64,000 bases of DNA from assembly GCF_048569485.1 (NCBI RefSeq), contig NC_134355.1, positions 559,005,142 through 559,069,141 on the forward strand. Reading direction: 5' to 3'. Below are positions 19,013 to 30,627 of this stretch, piece after piece. Source of the stretch: Anomaloglossus baeobatrachus. Lineage: Eukaryota > Chordata > Amphibia > Anura > Aromobatidae. A model generated the notes under the pieces. It was not told the origin of the DNA, did not search any database, and was given only the letters and a program-made list of their open reading frames with translations. Position numbers and translations under genes: made by a program. Position 1 is the stretch's first letter. Each line of letters begins with the position of its first letter.

Positions 19013-20066
19013 TAGGCTTCACATATGACGGAATGGATCCATGTGGCAATCTTGGCCCTGGGTGCCGGCATGCGTCTCCTGGGACCGGGTGAAAGGATGA
19101 ACTGACTATCGGTGTAAACCGAAAAGTGCGGTCCTGAAGACATAAACGACTGAGGGCTCGTACCAGCTCAGGAACGAACTAGGCCCTTTTCAGGCTGAGA
19201 AAAAATACTAGGACCGAACCCGAAAACAAAATCTCCTTATCTGGAAGGAAGGCGGGCTGCCTTGGACCGAAAAGGAGGGTAGTGGCCGTAGCACCCCCCC
19301 CCCGAAAAAGGGGGGAAAAGGCAACAAGAGAGGGCTGTCCGCCCGGATGCGCTTTGAAAAAAGAGACGGCCACGAGGAGCCCACCTATCCAAACAGGTGG
19401 GAGTAGGAAGCACTCGGAAAGGTCCAAACCGGGAGCCTTGAAGTGAACCCATCGCTAGATTAAGGTCCCACGTTTCTAGTGGACGGTGATGCCGCCAAGC
19501 CAGATGGATGCTTCTCTGCGTGAAAAAACCTTGATCGTGGGACGAGGAGTGATAAGTCTCTGAGACCGAAATGACCGCGTCGACACCTGGCCCCTAGAGG
19601 GACGCGCTAGAAAGCCGCATCCAGATCTGACTGCAAGCATGGCAGCAGTGCAGGAAGGGAGAGAGAGAGAGAGAAGAGAAGATGTGCTCCTCACACCCCG
19701 GAGGAGCTCTACACGTGCGGTAATAAATCTTCGAGGGAACCGGCTTCCCGGTCTCCATCATTGTCTGCAACCTTCTTGCCAACCGGCTAGTGCGAGCTAG
19801 TACCCGGGATCCGCTATTAAGGCCGTCAAACTTAGGACTTCTGAGTCCTGGTGGAAGAGAGAGCCCCGACACGGAAGAACTGGACGGTCTGGAAGGCGCC
19901 ACGGGGCATCTGCGAGGAGTTGAGTGAGTTCTGTGAACTATGCTCGCCTGGGCCACTTCAGAGCCACCTTCTGCCTTGGTCCATCTTGAGAACCCTCGAG
20001 ATCATGGGAAGCCCTGGGAAGATGCCCGAGAGATTGAACTGGCCTCACGGCCGGGCGAGGGCGTCG

Positions 20067-20543
20067 TCACCTAGTGCAGAGAAGGGGGACCCTTGATGCG
20101 CCGTTGATTAGAAAGCTGGATCGGGAGACCAATAGGACCACGACTGGAGGTCTTCCTTCATCGTCGATCTGGCTGGTGCCTTCCCTGTTGAGGAGCCATT
20201 TGCCTAGGCGAGGCCCTTCCTGCCGAGAAAAAACGGCCGTCCAAACGTCCACGGTAGGGATGTGTACTGCCGAGATTAGAGAGCGTCGAGATCCGGCCCA
20301 GAGCAAGATCTTCTTGACCTCTTCCTTAGTCATGACACTCCCTGCGCCTCCCTGGTGGATGATGTACGCCACCGCTGTGGCATGGTCCGACTGGAACCTG
20401 ACCGGGCAACCTCGTCCCAGTGAAGAAATCGTAACCGGGCTAACCGGATGGATCTGATTTCCGGAATGTTGAAGTGGAGACAACACTCTAGGGGTGTCTC
20501 TCGGGACTGTGCTGTGGCATGGTGGAATAGCGTACCCCAGCAT
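20067..20543 (-). pseudogene. DIRS C RNase H remnant
   Basis: The minus-strand frame contains VRFQSDHATAVAYIIHQGGAGS and LISAVHIPTVDVW, matching the RNase H C-terminal half of A (IQSDNSTAVAYINHQGGTRS ... ISAVHIPGVENW). It is a fragment of a broken gene; flanking sequence upstream no longer reads as RT. Confidence 0.8.
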
Positions 20544-20639
20544 AGGAGACTGGTGACGGTTGATACTATTCTCCAGAGGAGACGGAGAGGGGACCTTCCC
20601 GAGGGACGGTTACGAAGACTGGTCCACTAGGAAGAGATT

Positions 20640-21760
20640 GGCGGGTCCCCAGGGCAAACGGAAGCTACCTATCTCCGTTCTTCAGTGGGGTCCCCTGGGA
20701 GGCCAAGGATGAAAACTGGTAAGTGTACCGCCGCTATCACCTCCACCAACAGCCGAGGACTCGCATACCGAACCCGACTCGGTGCGGGGAAGAAAACTAC
20801 TCCTGCGTGAAGAGTAACTTCCCTTGGCCGGTCTCGAATAACGTGCCTAAAGGGATGATCTACCAGGCCGTAGGGTCTGAAAGGACTCCAACCGGTAGCT
20901 CAGCCACCCTAGTAGCGAAAAAGTGACGATGACGGTCTAAACCCCAAGATGAGGGTCCTTGAAGGAAGAAGTCTGGACCACCAGGTCGTTTATGGGCGGA
21001 GTAACCCTAGCGGCCCTGTAGAGTAGGATGTGCAGGGACAGGCGCCCTGATCCCTGCAAGCGCTCTTAAAAAAACTGGAATGGCCCGCTGCAATGCAAGG
21101 CGGAGGGACTGTTGGAGAGATAGAGGCGCCCTGACGGTTGCGGCTCGAACGGACTGGAACCGAGCGGTGAGGCGACGATCCTGAGCGTCTGGGCCGATGC
21201 TGGGAAGAGATGTGCTCTTCCCTCACATAGCCTAGGGGAGAGGGAGAGATGTACTCTTCCCTCACGTAGCCTAGGGGATACACTGGACTAACCTATCTCC
21301 GAAGGGACGGTCACCTAAGGGCGGAAAGGAAGTCAGCAACTCCTTAGATGTCGCCTCCGCGTTCCAGATCCTGAGTCAGAGGTCTCGACGGGTGGTCACA
21401 CTGCTGCTATAGGCTCAGGCCGTGCAGCTGGCAGACGCCAGGGCTGTGATGAGAAGGTACTTACCGAAGATGTCAACCAGTTCCGAATCGGCAGAGATGG
21501 AACGTAGTCCGCTGAGTAGGGTGTCCGTGGAGTCCCTGAGAGACGTCACGTTAGGGAAGATAAGCCAGGCGGAACCCTGGCGGGTCGATCACAGGGGGGC
21601 ATGCCCCTTCTCTCCGGAGCCCTTTGGAGAAGGGATAATGACAATAACAAGACTTACCGCTGGTAAACGTCCTGTCTGGTTGTTGTCTGTGATGAAGCAG
21701 TAACTCGGTGAACTACTGGATGTCCACTGAATACATCATGGGTCCGCCAGAAAAGTCTTA
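20640..21760. other. DIRS C interior without recognisable genes
   Basis: GC-balanced sequence where the RT gene would be expected. Short frames on both strands show no RT motif. A 45-bp direct repeat around TCTTCCCTCACRTAGCCTAGGGG lies at 21214-21280. Confidence 0.4.
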
Positions 21761-21768
21761 AAGGAGAC

Positions 21769-22340
21769 CTGTGTGCTCAGAGAGGAGAAGAGGACTACCC
21801 GCGCTCTTATGGTCTGACTCACCGTTTCTTCCAGGCTATTCGTCATGTGCCGAACATCGGGCGCCTGCTCGGAATCCAGCCGAGGTGGTACGTCTGGGTC
21901 ATCACCAGAGAGGTCGGAAGGCCTCCGGTCGAGCGGGAGTTTGGACCTGGGAATGAAGGAAAAACCAGGGAGAGGCGCCTAAGGCGAGACCTGGCGGGTC
22001 CGCTTCGAGCAGCGGATAAGGTCCCTGGTACGGGACTCACCTCCCCCGGTGAGTGCACGGAGAGAAAAGGGCTCTCCGTACCTTTAAGGCTTGACTCACC
22101 ATTTTTACCAGGCTATTCGTCATGCGCTAAACATCCGGGTCCTCCTGCTCGGAGTTCAGCAGAGGTGGAACGCCTGGGCCATCACCCGAGAGGTCGAAAG
22201 GCTACCAGAGGAGAGGCAGTCTGGACCTGGGGAATAAGGTGAAACCTGGGGGCGCAGAAGACGAGACCTGGCGGGTCCGCTTTGAGCAGAGGAAAAGGTC
22301 CCTGGTACGGGACTCACCTCCCCGGGGGGATTGCGCCAGT
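21769..22340. repeat. Two-copy tandem duplication of about 285 bp in DIRS C
   Basis: Copies of about 285 bp start near 21769 and 22055. Shared landmarks are CAGGCTATTCGTCATG, AGAGGTCG(G/A)AAGGC, GACCTGGCGGGTCCGCTT and GGTCCCTGGTACGGGACTCACC. By eye they agree over most of the length. Each ends in ACTCACC, a donor-like GGTGAGT on the minus (element) strand. Confidence 0.8.
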
Positions 22341-22497
22341 CTTGTGGATGGTATGACAGAGCATCGGCCGGGGACGCAGCGCATGCGCACAAACCCGAGG
22401 GACGTCAGCGAGGGGATTTATGGCCTGAGACAGGGCGCTACCCAGCCGGCAGGGGCGGGATACAGGGGCGTGCAGTGCCAAGGGCTGCGGTAGTGTA

Positions 22498-22840
22498 AAT
22501 ACTAATTTGACATCATTTGGGGTAATTCACAACTGAGGGAACCGCCAATAACTAATATCTCAAGCTCTGAGAACTCTATATACTAATCCTATTGAGATGT
22601 GTATCTCTGATGCAAACCAAGAGCCCGAATAAGTACTTGTAAGAGTTAATATATCTATCTACCTTTACATATATTGTAATAAACTCAGCCCATGATAAAA
22701 GAAAAAAACAACCACTATCGTTTAATGAACGTGGCTAATTTGGGTCTATTTTTCCCTGATATGAGGGTTGATGGAGCCTCAGCAACCCGCAGACCAGGGG
22801 ACTGCTATAATCCCTCTTTTTTTTTTTTTTAAAATGGATG
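22498..22840. other. AT-rich stretch without a gene inside DIRS C
   Basis: AT-rich between two GC-rich parts of C. It holds a (T)14 run near 22818. No frame of note and no repeat boundary recognised. Confidence 0.4.
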
Positions 22841-23240
22841 CTGAGGAGGCTGGAGGCGGGCCGAGGAGAGCGGGAAAAATCATCCACCGCCCCCCCTGTG
22901 ATGCCTGGGGCTGGGAGGAGGGCGGATACGGAGCGGCCAATAGCGCTGCGGCGGGAGGTGGGCCTGGGACGCCGGGAACAGGGCCGAAGCCGGGGCCTAA
23001 ATTTTGATCTGCCGACGCAGGGGAAGGTAGAGACCGGCGGTCCTACCTGCGAAAACGGCGGCGCAGCAGCGATGTTGGGATGCCGGCCGGGAGCCCTGCG
23101 TGCGTGCCAGTACACTCCGTTGCCCGGTGGGACGTGGCCGGGGCGCCCGGCGACTAGGCCCAGACCGGGGCCTAAATTTTGCAGCCGCCCGATGGAGGAG
23201 AAGGTAGGAGAGGGTGTCCTACCTGATCAGCGGCGGCGCA
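22840..23240 (-). repeat. GC-rich 5' region of DIRS C with repeated CCGGGGCCTAAATTTT motif
   Basis: GC-rich, likely untranslated leader of C on the minus strand. The motif GGGGCCTAAATTTTG appears at 22996 and 23168, and in a close form (GGGGCTAAATTTTA, GGGACTAAATTTTA) in the equivalent part of B at about 29290 and 29347. Confidence 0.6.
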
Positions 23241-25574
23241 TCTGTCCAGTGTGCAGGTCCTGCACATATGCCTGTGTGCTCCGCACACCGAAGGAATGGC
23301 TGCGGGCACTAGGGAAAAAGATTGAGGAAGGCAGGGAGGTGGACGCCGGTGGGGGGTGGGAGCCCCTCTGTAAATGTAGCAGCGCTGCGGGCCCCATCAC
23401 AAATCCTGATGCGCTGCAGAGGTCCAGTCCCTATTGCCGAGCCCCTTGCACCCTTTGGGGTGATACCGCAGGGTGAATAGGGGGTGCCCAGGAAGGTTCT
23501 GCCCCGCGTGCCACCCCGGGAGTGGTACCACGGAAACGGACGGGGGAGAGGGCCCGACGTCTCAAGCCTCTGCGACCCTGGGGAGTGGTACCCACAGGGC
23601 TGAGAAAGGATGAGTGAAGAAAAATAACGATACCTGTGGAAACAGAGAGGTACAGGGATGAGAGCGACGAGAAAAAATGAAAAAAAAATTTGCAAAAAAT
23701 CAAGTGGCTGAAGGGGGCCCAGCCGGCCCACATCAGCCTCCTACGACACTAAGCAAAAACTGATTGAGTCCGCCTCCGGCTCGGGGTGTATACTGCTGGG
23801 GAGGAGCTAACTTTTTCTGTCTACTTAGTGTCAGCCTCCTAGTGACAGCAGCATAACCCATGGTCCTGTGTCCCCCAATGAAACGATGGAGAAAAACCCG
23901 TGACCTGACCCTAGTGTTACATTTGAGAATGGAAGAAAAAGAGGGGGAGCTAAGGCACCTGGTAGAGATAGGTGTCAGGTAAGCGGAGGCTCACCGAGCC
24001 TTGGACCTTTACTGCCGTAAAATGAAGAAAGAGGAACACCAACTGCCTGAAAGTGTGTAGGGGAGTTGGGCTGAGAGAAGAGACGAGTTACTCGAGGAGA
24101 GAGTAAGGGAACTCCGCCGTAGGGGGACCTGACCTGTTGATTCTACAGAACTGAGGGAAGTGAGCTGACCCTAGAGGACGGAACAGCCTGCAGGCGGGGA
24201 AAAAAATACATGAGATAATTCCCCTGTGTAAAGGAGTCCAGAAAGAACCTGCAAGGACCAGAGACAAAAAGAGAAGGTTAAGGAGCCAAGGGAAATCCAA
24301 TAACCAACTACCACTTTCGTATGACAGACTGTAGAAGAGAATCCGGGCGTCTACGATGGTGTGACTGGGGGAACTCGAACTCCGGATTCGGGTACTAGAT
24401 GACTACTGAAGAGAAATACAGGAAGGAGGACCCCCTATGAGGGGGTGCTCCTGCGACTGAAAATAGGCACAGACCTGGGATGTCCAACCTGGGATGGGGA
24501 AAAGAAAAACCCGTTCCAAGAGGTTCGTAAAGAAAGGCTTGGACTATGACACTGGCCTAAGCACTAGCCGACCAAAGGGGAGACGTCTATCCTGGGAAGG
24601 AGACAAGGAAAACGGAAGAGTGACGTGAAAAACGCGTTATACCATCGCGACCAGAAGAGACCACGAAGGAGAAGAAATGGCCGAAAATAGGTGAGGATAA
24701 ATGGTCTGGCACAGACTTCGAAGAGACCTAGCACATCTCCGCGAGCCATCTAGGATGGCAACAAGAGAGGAAAGGGGAGGCAGACCCCTCTTGGCCTGAA
24801 AATGAAGCAGGTCCTGTCTAGGTGTTAGCGTAAAACTGGCAGAACAGATGGGGACTACTCGCCGTAGCATTGAGTGCTCAGGTGGAAACTGAAGAATTCT
24901 GTCGCGGAAAATGGCCGGAAGACTATGCTTAGAACCTACAGCTGGTCCGTAAATGCTAGCCCAATGACTGGGCCGTCAGGATACCAGAAGTCCGTTGGTG
25001 AAACTGTTCCTCCGTGGAATCGATACTTGCTAGATGATCCTGTGTCTGGTTCTTAACTTCATCTGTTATCTGTGAAGGGACTGAGAACGTGTGAACTCCA
25101 TCTGGAAGAGAGAGAATGTAAGCAGCGACCTATGGATTTAAACATATGCAGTACCTGGCCGGAACCCGAGTAAAGGGCGCGGCTAAAGCTGGTCTAGGCC
25201 AAACAATGGTCGGATACTAGAAGTACTATGAACCACCCGAGGAGGGTGGCAGGAAGTAAAGCAGACAACATACCGGTTGGCGGACAGAGCCGTATCCTGC
25301 TTACCTCATCTGAGAAACAAAATGACTGCTGCCTCAAGAACGGCATAGTCAACATACTGTCAGAGAAAATAACCTTACCTCATGGCTACCGTAGATGAAT
25401 GGTGTGAGGTAGGAGGAGGTCCCGAGTCACCGGGGAGCGACTAAATGATAGTTGCCACTGTGCGGAGTCATGGGGTCCGTGGTTGCTGCGGGGAGTGAAC
25501 CACACGACCCTCCAGTCGGATGGTCGCGTGCTACCTTACCTCAAGATCTTGTCACACGTATGGGTCGAAGAGGA

Positions 25575-25940
25575 AGGAGATACCTGACCCGTCAGGTGAG
25601 GTAGTACATTTGACTCGCTGGGTCGCGAGCAGGGCAACACATACCTGTTACGGTATCCAGCTTCTGGTCTGGAGAACGCTAGCCCCTTGGATAGCGGGCA
25701 GGATCATCGATCTTGAATACTGGCACAGAATGTGACAGTTGCTGCCTTACCAGGAGACCACAATCCTCGCCTCAGTCGAAGATGAAGGAGATACCTGACC
25801 CGTCAGGTGAGGTAGTACGTTTGACTCGCTGGGCCGTGAGCAGGGCAACACATACCTGTTACGTAAGCCAGCTTCTGGTCTGGAGAAACGCTAGCCCCTT
25901 GGATAGCGGGCAGGATAGTCGACCCTGAATCCTGGCACTG
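25575..25940. repeat. Two-copy tandem duplication of about 210 bp in DIRS B
   Basis: 25577-25727 and 25787-25940 are near-identical: ACCTGACCCGTCAGGTGAGG, CAGGGCAACACATACCTG, and CGCTAGCCCCTTGGATAGCG occur in both. A degenerate third copy may follow to about 26090 (GTATCCGGCTTCTGGTTCTG). Confidence 0.8.
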
Positions 25941-26163
25941 CAAGCGACAACTGCTGGCGGGCCGTCTCATGGGGCAGTGTTGGATGGAGCTCTCGCCTAG
26001 GTCAAAGATGAGCGGAAAGGCTGAACAAGGCACTCAAGCCTGTTGCTGTATCCGGCTTCTGGTTCTGATAAGTGCTGACCCATAGGTAAGTGGGTAGGCT
26101 CCTCAAACCACTCTCACACTGTAGTAGACAGGGGCATAAAGAAACGCTGCACACAATATAGAG

Positions 26164-27345
26164 CAGACCTGGGCAAGGGGCGGCCCGCGGGCCACATCCG
26201 GCCCGCCTGCTCTCTGTGACCGGCCCGCCCGTCTTCAGCCGGTGCAGTGGAGCCGGGCTGCAGCGTGCCGAGCAGGGAGAGATCCTGTGCAGGTCCGCAC
26301 AGTCAGTGCAGGCAGCGGAACGCAGGAGTCTTTCCTCTGTTCCCTGCCGGCACTAATTGTCAGTGACACACGCGCGCGCTCTGACGTTGTCAGTACTGCG
26401 CTGCGTGTGTCATTTCAAAAGTTCCCGCTGGGCAGGAGAAAGAAGCAGCACAGCAGAGGAATAATTCATCTTGCAGGACCTGCGATGATGTCACGCCCAT
26501 GTGACTGTGTGGGAGGAGACACAGGATGCCGGGCAGAAAGCAAAGATACTGAATCCTGAAGGAGATGTGGACACATGATGACTGGTAATGAGAAAAGAGG
26601 GGACATGAGGGGGAGGGAGGCTGCAGGGTGAGTGGCATATGAGGGAAGATGGAGTTGCAGGGTGAGTGGCATATGAGGGCTGCAGACTGACAGAAGGATG
26701 TGAAGGGGTGCAGAGTGTTTGAGAGGGGTAAGTTGGTGTACAGGCAGGGTGAGATATGTGGGCATGGTGTGTGACATATGGGGGTGTAGTGTGTGTGATA
26801 TGGGGGTGCAGGCTGTATGGGGTGTAGTGTGTGTGATATGGGGGTGCAGGCTAGTGGTGTAGTATATGGGGGTATAGTGATGTAGTATATTACAGGTGTG
26901 CTATATGGAGGTGTAGTATATTACAGGTGTGCTATATGGAGGTGTAGTATATTACAGGTGTGCTATATGGAGGTGTAGTATATTACAGGTGTACTATATG
27001 GAGGTGTAGTATATTACAGGTGTACTATATGGAGGTGTACTATATTACAGGTGTAGTATATAGGGGTGTAATGATGTAGTATATCGGAGGTGTATTATAT
27101 AGTGGTGTAGTATAATACAGGTGTATATGGGGTGTAGTATATTACAGGTATATGGAGGGAGTGTAGTATAATACAGGTGTAGTATATAGGGGTGTAATGG
27201 TGTAGTTTATTACAGGTGTAGTATATGGAGGGGGTGTAGTGATGTAGTATATTGGGTAGAACTGAGGTAATTATATTAGTCCGGCCCTCTAAACCAATCC
27301 CAATTTCTCATGCGGCCCCATGGGAAAATTAATTGCCCACCCCTG
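26164..27345. mobile_element. hAT-type non-autonomous DNA transposon
   Basis: Flanked by a perfect 8-bp target duplication ATATAGAG (26156-26163 and 27346-27353), the hAT length. The ends CAGACCTGGGCAAGGG and ...TTGCCCACCCCTG form a short terminal inverted repeat. The left part is GC-rich, with GGCCCGCGGGCC, and the right has CATGCGGCCCCATGGGAAAATTAATT, both typical of Charlie-like hAT ends. No transposase. It inserted in DIRS B. Confidence 0.9.
26780..27260 (+). repeat. Minisatellite inside the hAT element
   Basis: Repeats of roughly 28 bp around GGTGTAGTATATTACAGGTGTGCTATATGGA, most regular at 26880-27050, with a looser GGGGTGTAGTGTGTGTGATAT series before. Confidence 0.9.
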
Positions 27346-27359
27346 ATATAGAGGGTACG

Positions 27360-28090
27360 TTTTGGAAACACTAGCACACCGGATGGTAGGTAGGTGGATA
27401 GAGAAAACACTGGATAGTGGCTACTGGCACTCTGGGAGATGGGCCGACATATAGAGACACTGGCAGACAAGCAAGTGGACAGGTCTATGGAACCTTTAAT
27501 CTGGATGGTGGACGGGTTGATAGAAAACCCTTTAGCACACTGAAACTGACAGGTGCAAGTAGAGACCTGACACCCTAAACAGTGGGAAGGTTCACACAAC
27601 GCTGTTACAGTGGTGTAGACAGGTGCGTATAGAAACCCTGTTACACTGAGTAGTGTAAGGGCTTGTGATAACCCTGGTACACCAAAGTAAACAAATGTAT
27701 TGTAGAAAACGCTGGCCCACGGAATAGCGGGCAGGATCCCCAAAGCACCTGTGTATTGGAGCACACAGGCTTGACGCAGACATTGGCACACTGGATAGTG
27801 GACAGGTACAGGGGAATGCTGGCACACAGGAGTAGGTCAGTGCCTAGAGAAACGCTGGCCCACTGGATAGAGGACAAGTACGAGGAAGACTAGCACACCA
27901 AAGAAGACTAGTACATAAAGAAACACTGGCACACTGGTGTCACTTGCACACAGGTAAAGACTAGTGTAGAGACAAAGCACCTGCGCACTGTAACAGACAG
28001 GTAGCACGCAGGGACACTGACACGTAGGATAGAGGACAGGTACCTGGAAGCACAGGGCGTAAACATGGAACACACTGGAAAAACTAAACG
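27360..28090. repeat. Degenerate minisatellite in DIRS B
   Basis: Irregular 55-70 bp repeats with recurring GAAACACTGGCACACTGGATAG and TGGACAGGTAC phrases. It is too diverged for exact copy counts. Frames on the minus strand here are repeat artefacts. Confidence 0.6.
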
Positions 28091-28494
28091 GTTCACGGAG
28101 ACATTGGAACGATCACGGAAAGGGCCATGTTATGGACCGCCGGGTAAACAACGTGTGTAGCGAGATATGAGCTTCTGACTGCTGGGTAGAGCGTCACGAT
28201 CTATCCGTAACCTGACGGATAACCGGGCATAAGGACCATACTATGGGGAAGATCTAGAAAGCCGTAGTGACGTCCGTAATTGGTGCCACAGGCGCATAAT
28301 ACCGCTGGACACATAGGATTAGTAATTAGTGCTACAGGCGTATATTACCTGGGAGACAGAATGGCAAACTGACAATGAACACCCAGAAATCAGGAGCACA
28401 TCTGTGCTAGGTAGGAAGTGAGGAGAGTGTCTGTGAGTGTACATCACAAAGACAGGAGACAATAAAATTGTGCGACATACAGCTTCTTTACAAA

Positions 28495-28740
28495 GCAGTA
28501 CCCTAGTGAATGGGCCTGCCCCGTCACAAACAGCACCATGGTGAACAGGCCAGCCTCCCCACGAACAGTACCACCGTGAATGGGCCTGCCCCTTCACGAA
28601 CAGTACCATAGGAAATGGGCCTGCTTCCGTACAACCAGTACCACAGTGAAAGGGCCTGCTTCTTCACAAAAAGTATCACAGTGAATGAGACTGCGTGTTC
28701 GGGCAGAACAGTACCCTGGAGAATGGGCCCTGAGGGAGAG
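28495..28740. repeat. Minisatellite of about 39 bp in DIRS B
   Basis: About six tandem copies of CACGAACAGTACCACxGTGAATGGGCCTGCCCCTT with moderate divergence. Confidence 0.85.
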
Positions 28741-28859
28741 TTTGATGCCTGGTGAGCTCAGAGATGGCGCACTGAATGCTGCAGGGAAGCGCTGGCTGAC
28801 ACCGAGGTCAGGGAGCAGTGGATTAATCGCTGCCAGTGGAGTGCGCTTGGTCCAGCACT

Positions 28860-29480
28860 GCCTGCGGGTGAGCGTAGTGCCTGAAATCTGCGGCGGTGGT
28901 GGCACAGATCGCCAGGGAAGAGGGGGTTGCGGTGGCGCTAGGAGCGCTTAACCGGTCGGTGGAGCGGGCCTGGTGGCGGCGTAAGCAGCGCTCACCCTGG
29001 ACGAAGGTACAGGTGTGGCGGCGGCGCTGGGCTGCAGAGTCACCTACCCGGGGGAGGAACGGACCTCGCGGCGGCGGCAGCGCCGCTTACCCGGTGGGAA
29101 GGGCCGGTGGAGGCGCAGGGATGACGCGCGCCGGAAATAGGCGCCAGGAAGTGACGTCAGACGCCGGAGGAGGACTGAGGCCGCGCGAGGGAAAAAGGGG
29201 CGGGAGATTTGAAAAGCCCGCGCGCGCAGACAGAATACCGGCTGGGGGCGGGCCTGGAGGGCGCGCAGACACTGAGGGGCCGCAAAGCCGGGGGCTAAAT
29301 TTTAAAGGTAGGCCGCCGGAGGGGACGCCGGGCCGCAATGGAGCCAGGGACTAAATTTTAACGGTAGGCCGTCAGGAGGGACGCCGAGTGGGGGACGCCA
29401 CGGCAGGAGGGGGCGATCGGGAGAGCGCAGGGAGGCCGCGCTACAGGGGAGGGAGGCTACAGGGGGCCTGTGGTGGGGAC
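28860..29480 (-). repeat. GC-rich 5' region of DIRS B
   Basis: Very GC-rich sequence, the counterpart of 22840-23240 in C. It holds two TAAATTTTA motifs (29295, 29352) and no RT-like coding. The apparent 152-residue plus-strand frame is composition-driven. Confidence 0.5.
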
Positions 29481-30183
29481 TCTAAGGGAGAGATGGGACC
29501 CCCAGACCGAAAGAGGGGGTTGAGACGGGATCCCTCCCCCCCTAACCCGGGACGGGGGAGTGCAGAGTACTTACCCTGAGGTCCCGGCTTGTCCTGAGGT
29601 GATCCTGGATATCCTGGAAGGCGAGTGAAGACATATCGACGGTCGTCCCGGGGATAGTCGAGGGGAGACCGGAAGGGTACCTCTCCATCCTAGGTACGGT
29701 CTTCGTCTTCCTACCCACAATCAGGCTGGGGAGCGAGAGAGTTTGTGGAGGGGGGCAAGGACCATCCGCCTGTCCCTCTGTGCGGATGCCCCCCAAACAG
29801 TCTAGAGAGTGTTAGGGGGGTAGGGTCCTGCCAGACAGACACGGAGGACAACGGAAGTGGCGGACGGACCCCACTTCTGTGCGACCGGTCTCTATGTGGG
29901 AGAGCAGGGTGAGCGATTACACCCTGTCGCCCGACGAGCTGTGTCTGAAAAACAAAGGGAAAAGATTAATAAAATACAACAATACAAACCTGAGGGGCTG
30001 AGAGCAGCCCCTGCGTGTCCAACCTCCTCGGACACTAAGCAAAAACTGATCTCCTCAGCTCCGGTCAGTGGGTGTATACTGCGTGGGAGGAGCCAACTTT
30101 TCTTATTTGCATAGTGTCACCTCCTAGTCCCAGCAGCATACACCCCATGGTTTCCTGTGTCCCCCAATGAAGCGATAGAGAAA

Positions 30184-30280
30184 TTTAGATTTGTTTATTA
30201 CAAACAGCAGAAAGTTTGTAAACCTTGCCAATAAACCAAATTTGCAATGGGGGTTGAATAATTTTGGTTACAACTCTCTT
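30184..30280 (+). mobile_element. Tc1-like element 1, right end
   Basis: After DIRS B the Tc1 3' flank resumes: AATAAACCAAATTTGCAATGGGGG then TTGAATAATTTTGGTTACAACT, a typical Tc1 inverted-repeat end. Together with 17110-17648 it shows that B inserted near the end of a Tc1 copy. Confidence 0.7.
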
Positions 30281-30627
30281 TCACTGTGTTGGTGATGCAG
30301 GTTTCTTCAGAATCCCTACACCCATGGAGTCATTAGCACTGTTTCCTAAGAGCTGTGTTTTAGTATAAAAAGATTGTTCTCATCTTCTAGTTGCAGGCAT
30401 TCTCCAGCTTGCGTGACATCTCAGACCCACAGCATGAATGCGTCACTGACCCAAAGTATGCATTCTCCATACTGTTACAAGTGCTCAATAAATTAGAATA
30501 TCATCAAAAAGTTAATTTATTTCAGTAATTCAATACAAAAAGGGAAACTCCTGTATTATATAGTCATTACACACAGAGTGATCTAATTCATGTGTTTATT
30601 TCTGTTAATGTTGATGATTATGGCTTA

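Larger units (their letters stand above)
18280..23896 (-). mobile_element. DIRS-type element C, nested in B, degraded
   Basis: Left (3') end GAAAGATTTTTGTGTACTCACC near 18282; right (5') edge CAATGAAACGATGGAGAAAA near 23896; internal complementary region at 18605-18700. The sequence across the insertion reads GGAGAAAAA|CCCGTGACC, so C went into an A-run of B. On the minus strand, remnants of the recombinase (18797-19012) and RNase H (20067-20543) survive, but no clear RT; several breaks are present and it looks older than A and D. The right portion is GC-rich 5' flank. Confidence 0.85.
17649..30183 (-). mobile_element. DIRS-type element B, non-coding, with nested insertions
   Basis: Left (3') terminal repeat GTAGATTTTGGGTACTCACC...; right (5') edge ends CAATGAAGCGATAGAGAAA. 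The internal complementary region at 17893-17975 reads as both edges joined, with shared triplet AAA, so the ends are exact. The orientation is minus. Inside are DIRS C (18280-23896) and a hAT element (26164-27345). The remaining about 5.7 kb (17976-18279, 23897-26155, 27354-30183) shows no RT, RNase H or recombinase, only tandem duplications and minisatellites; this copy looks like a non-autonomous derivative moved by relatives. Confidence 0.85.

Noticed and set aside
28896-29354. 152-residue Arg/Gly-rich plus-strand frame
   Set aside because: GC-rich leader of DIRS B; the element reads on the minus strand and the frame has no domain.
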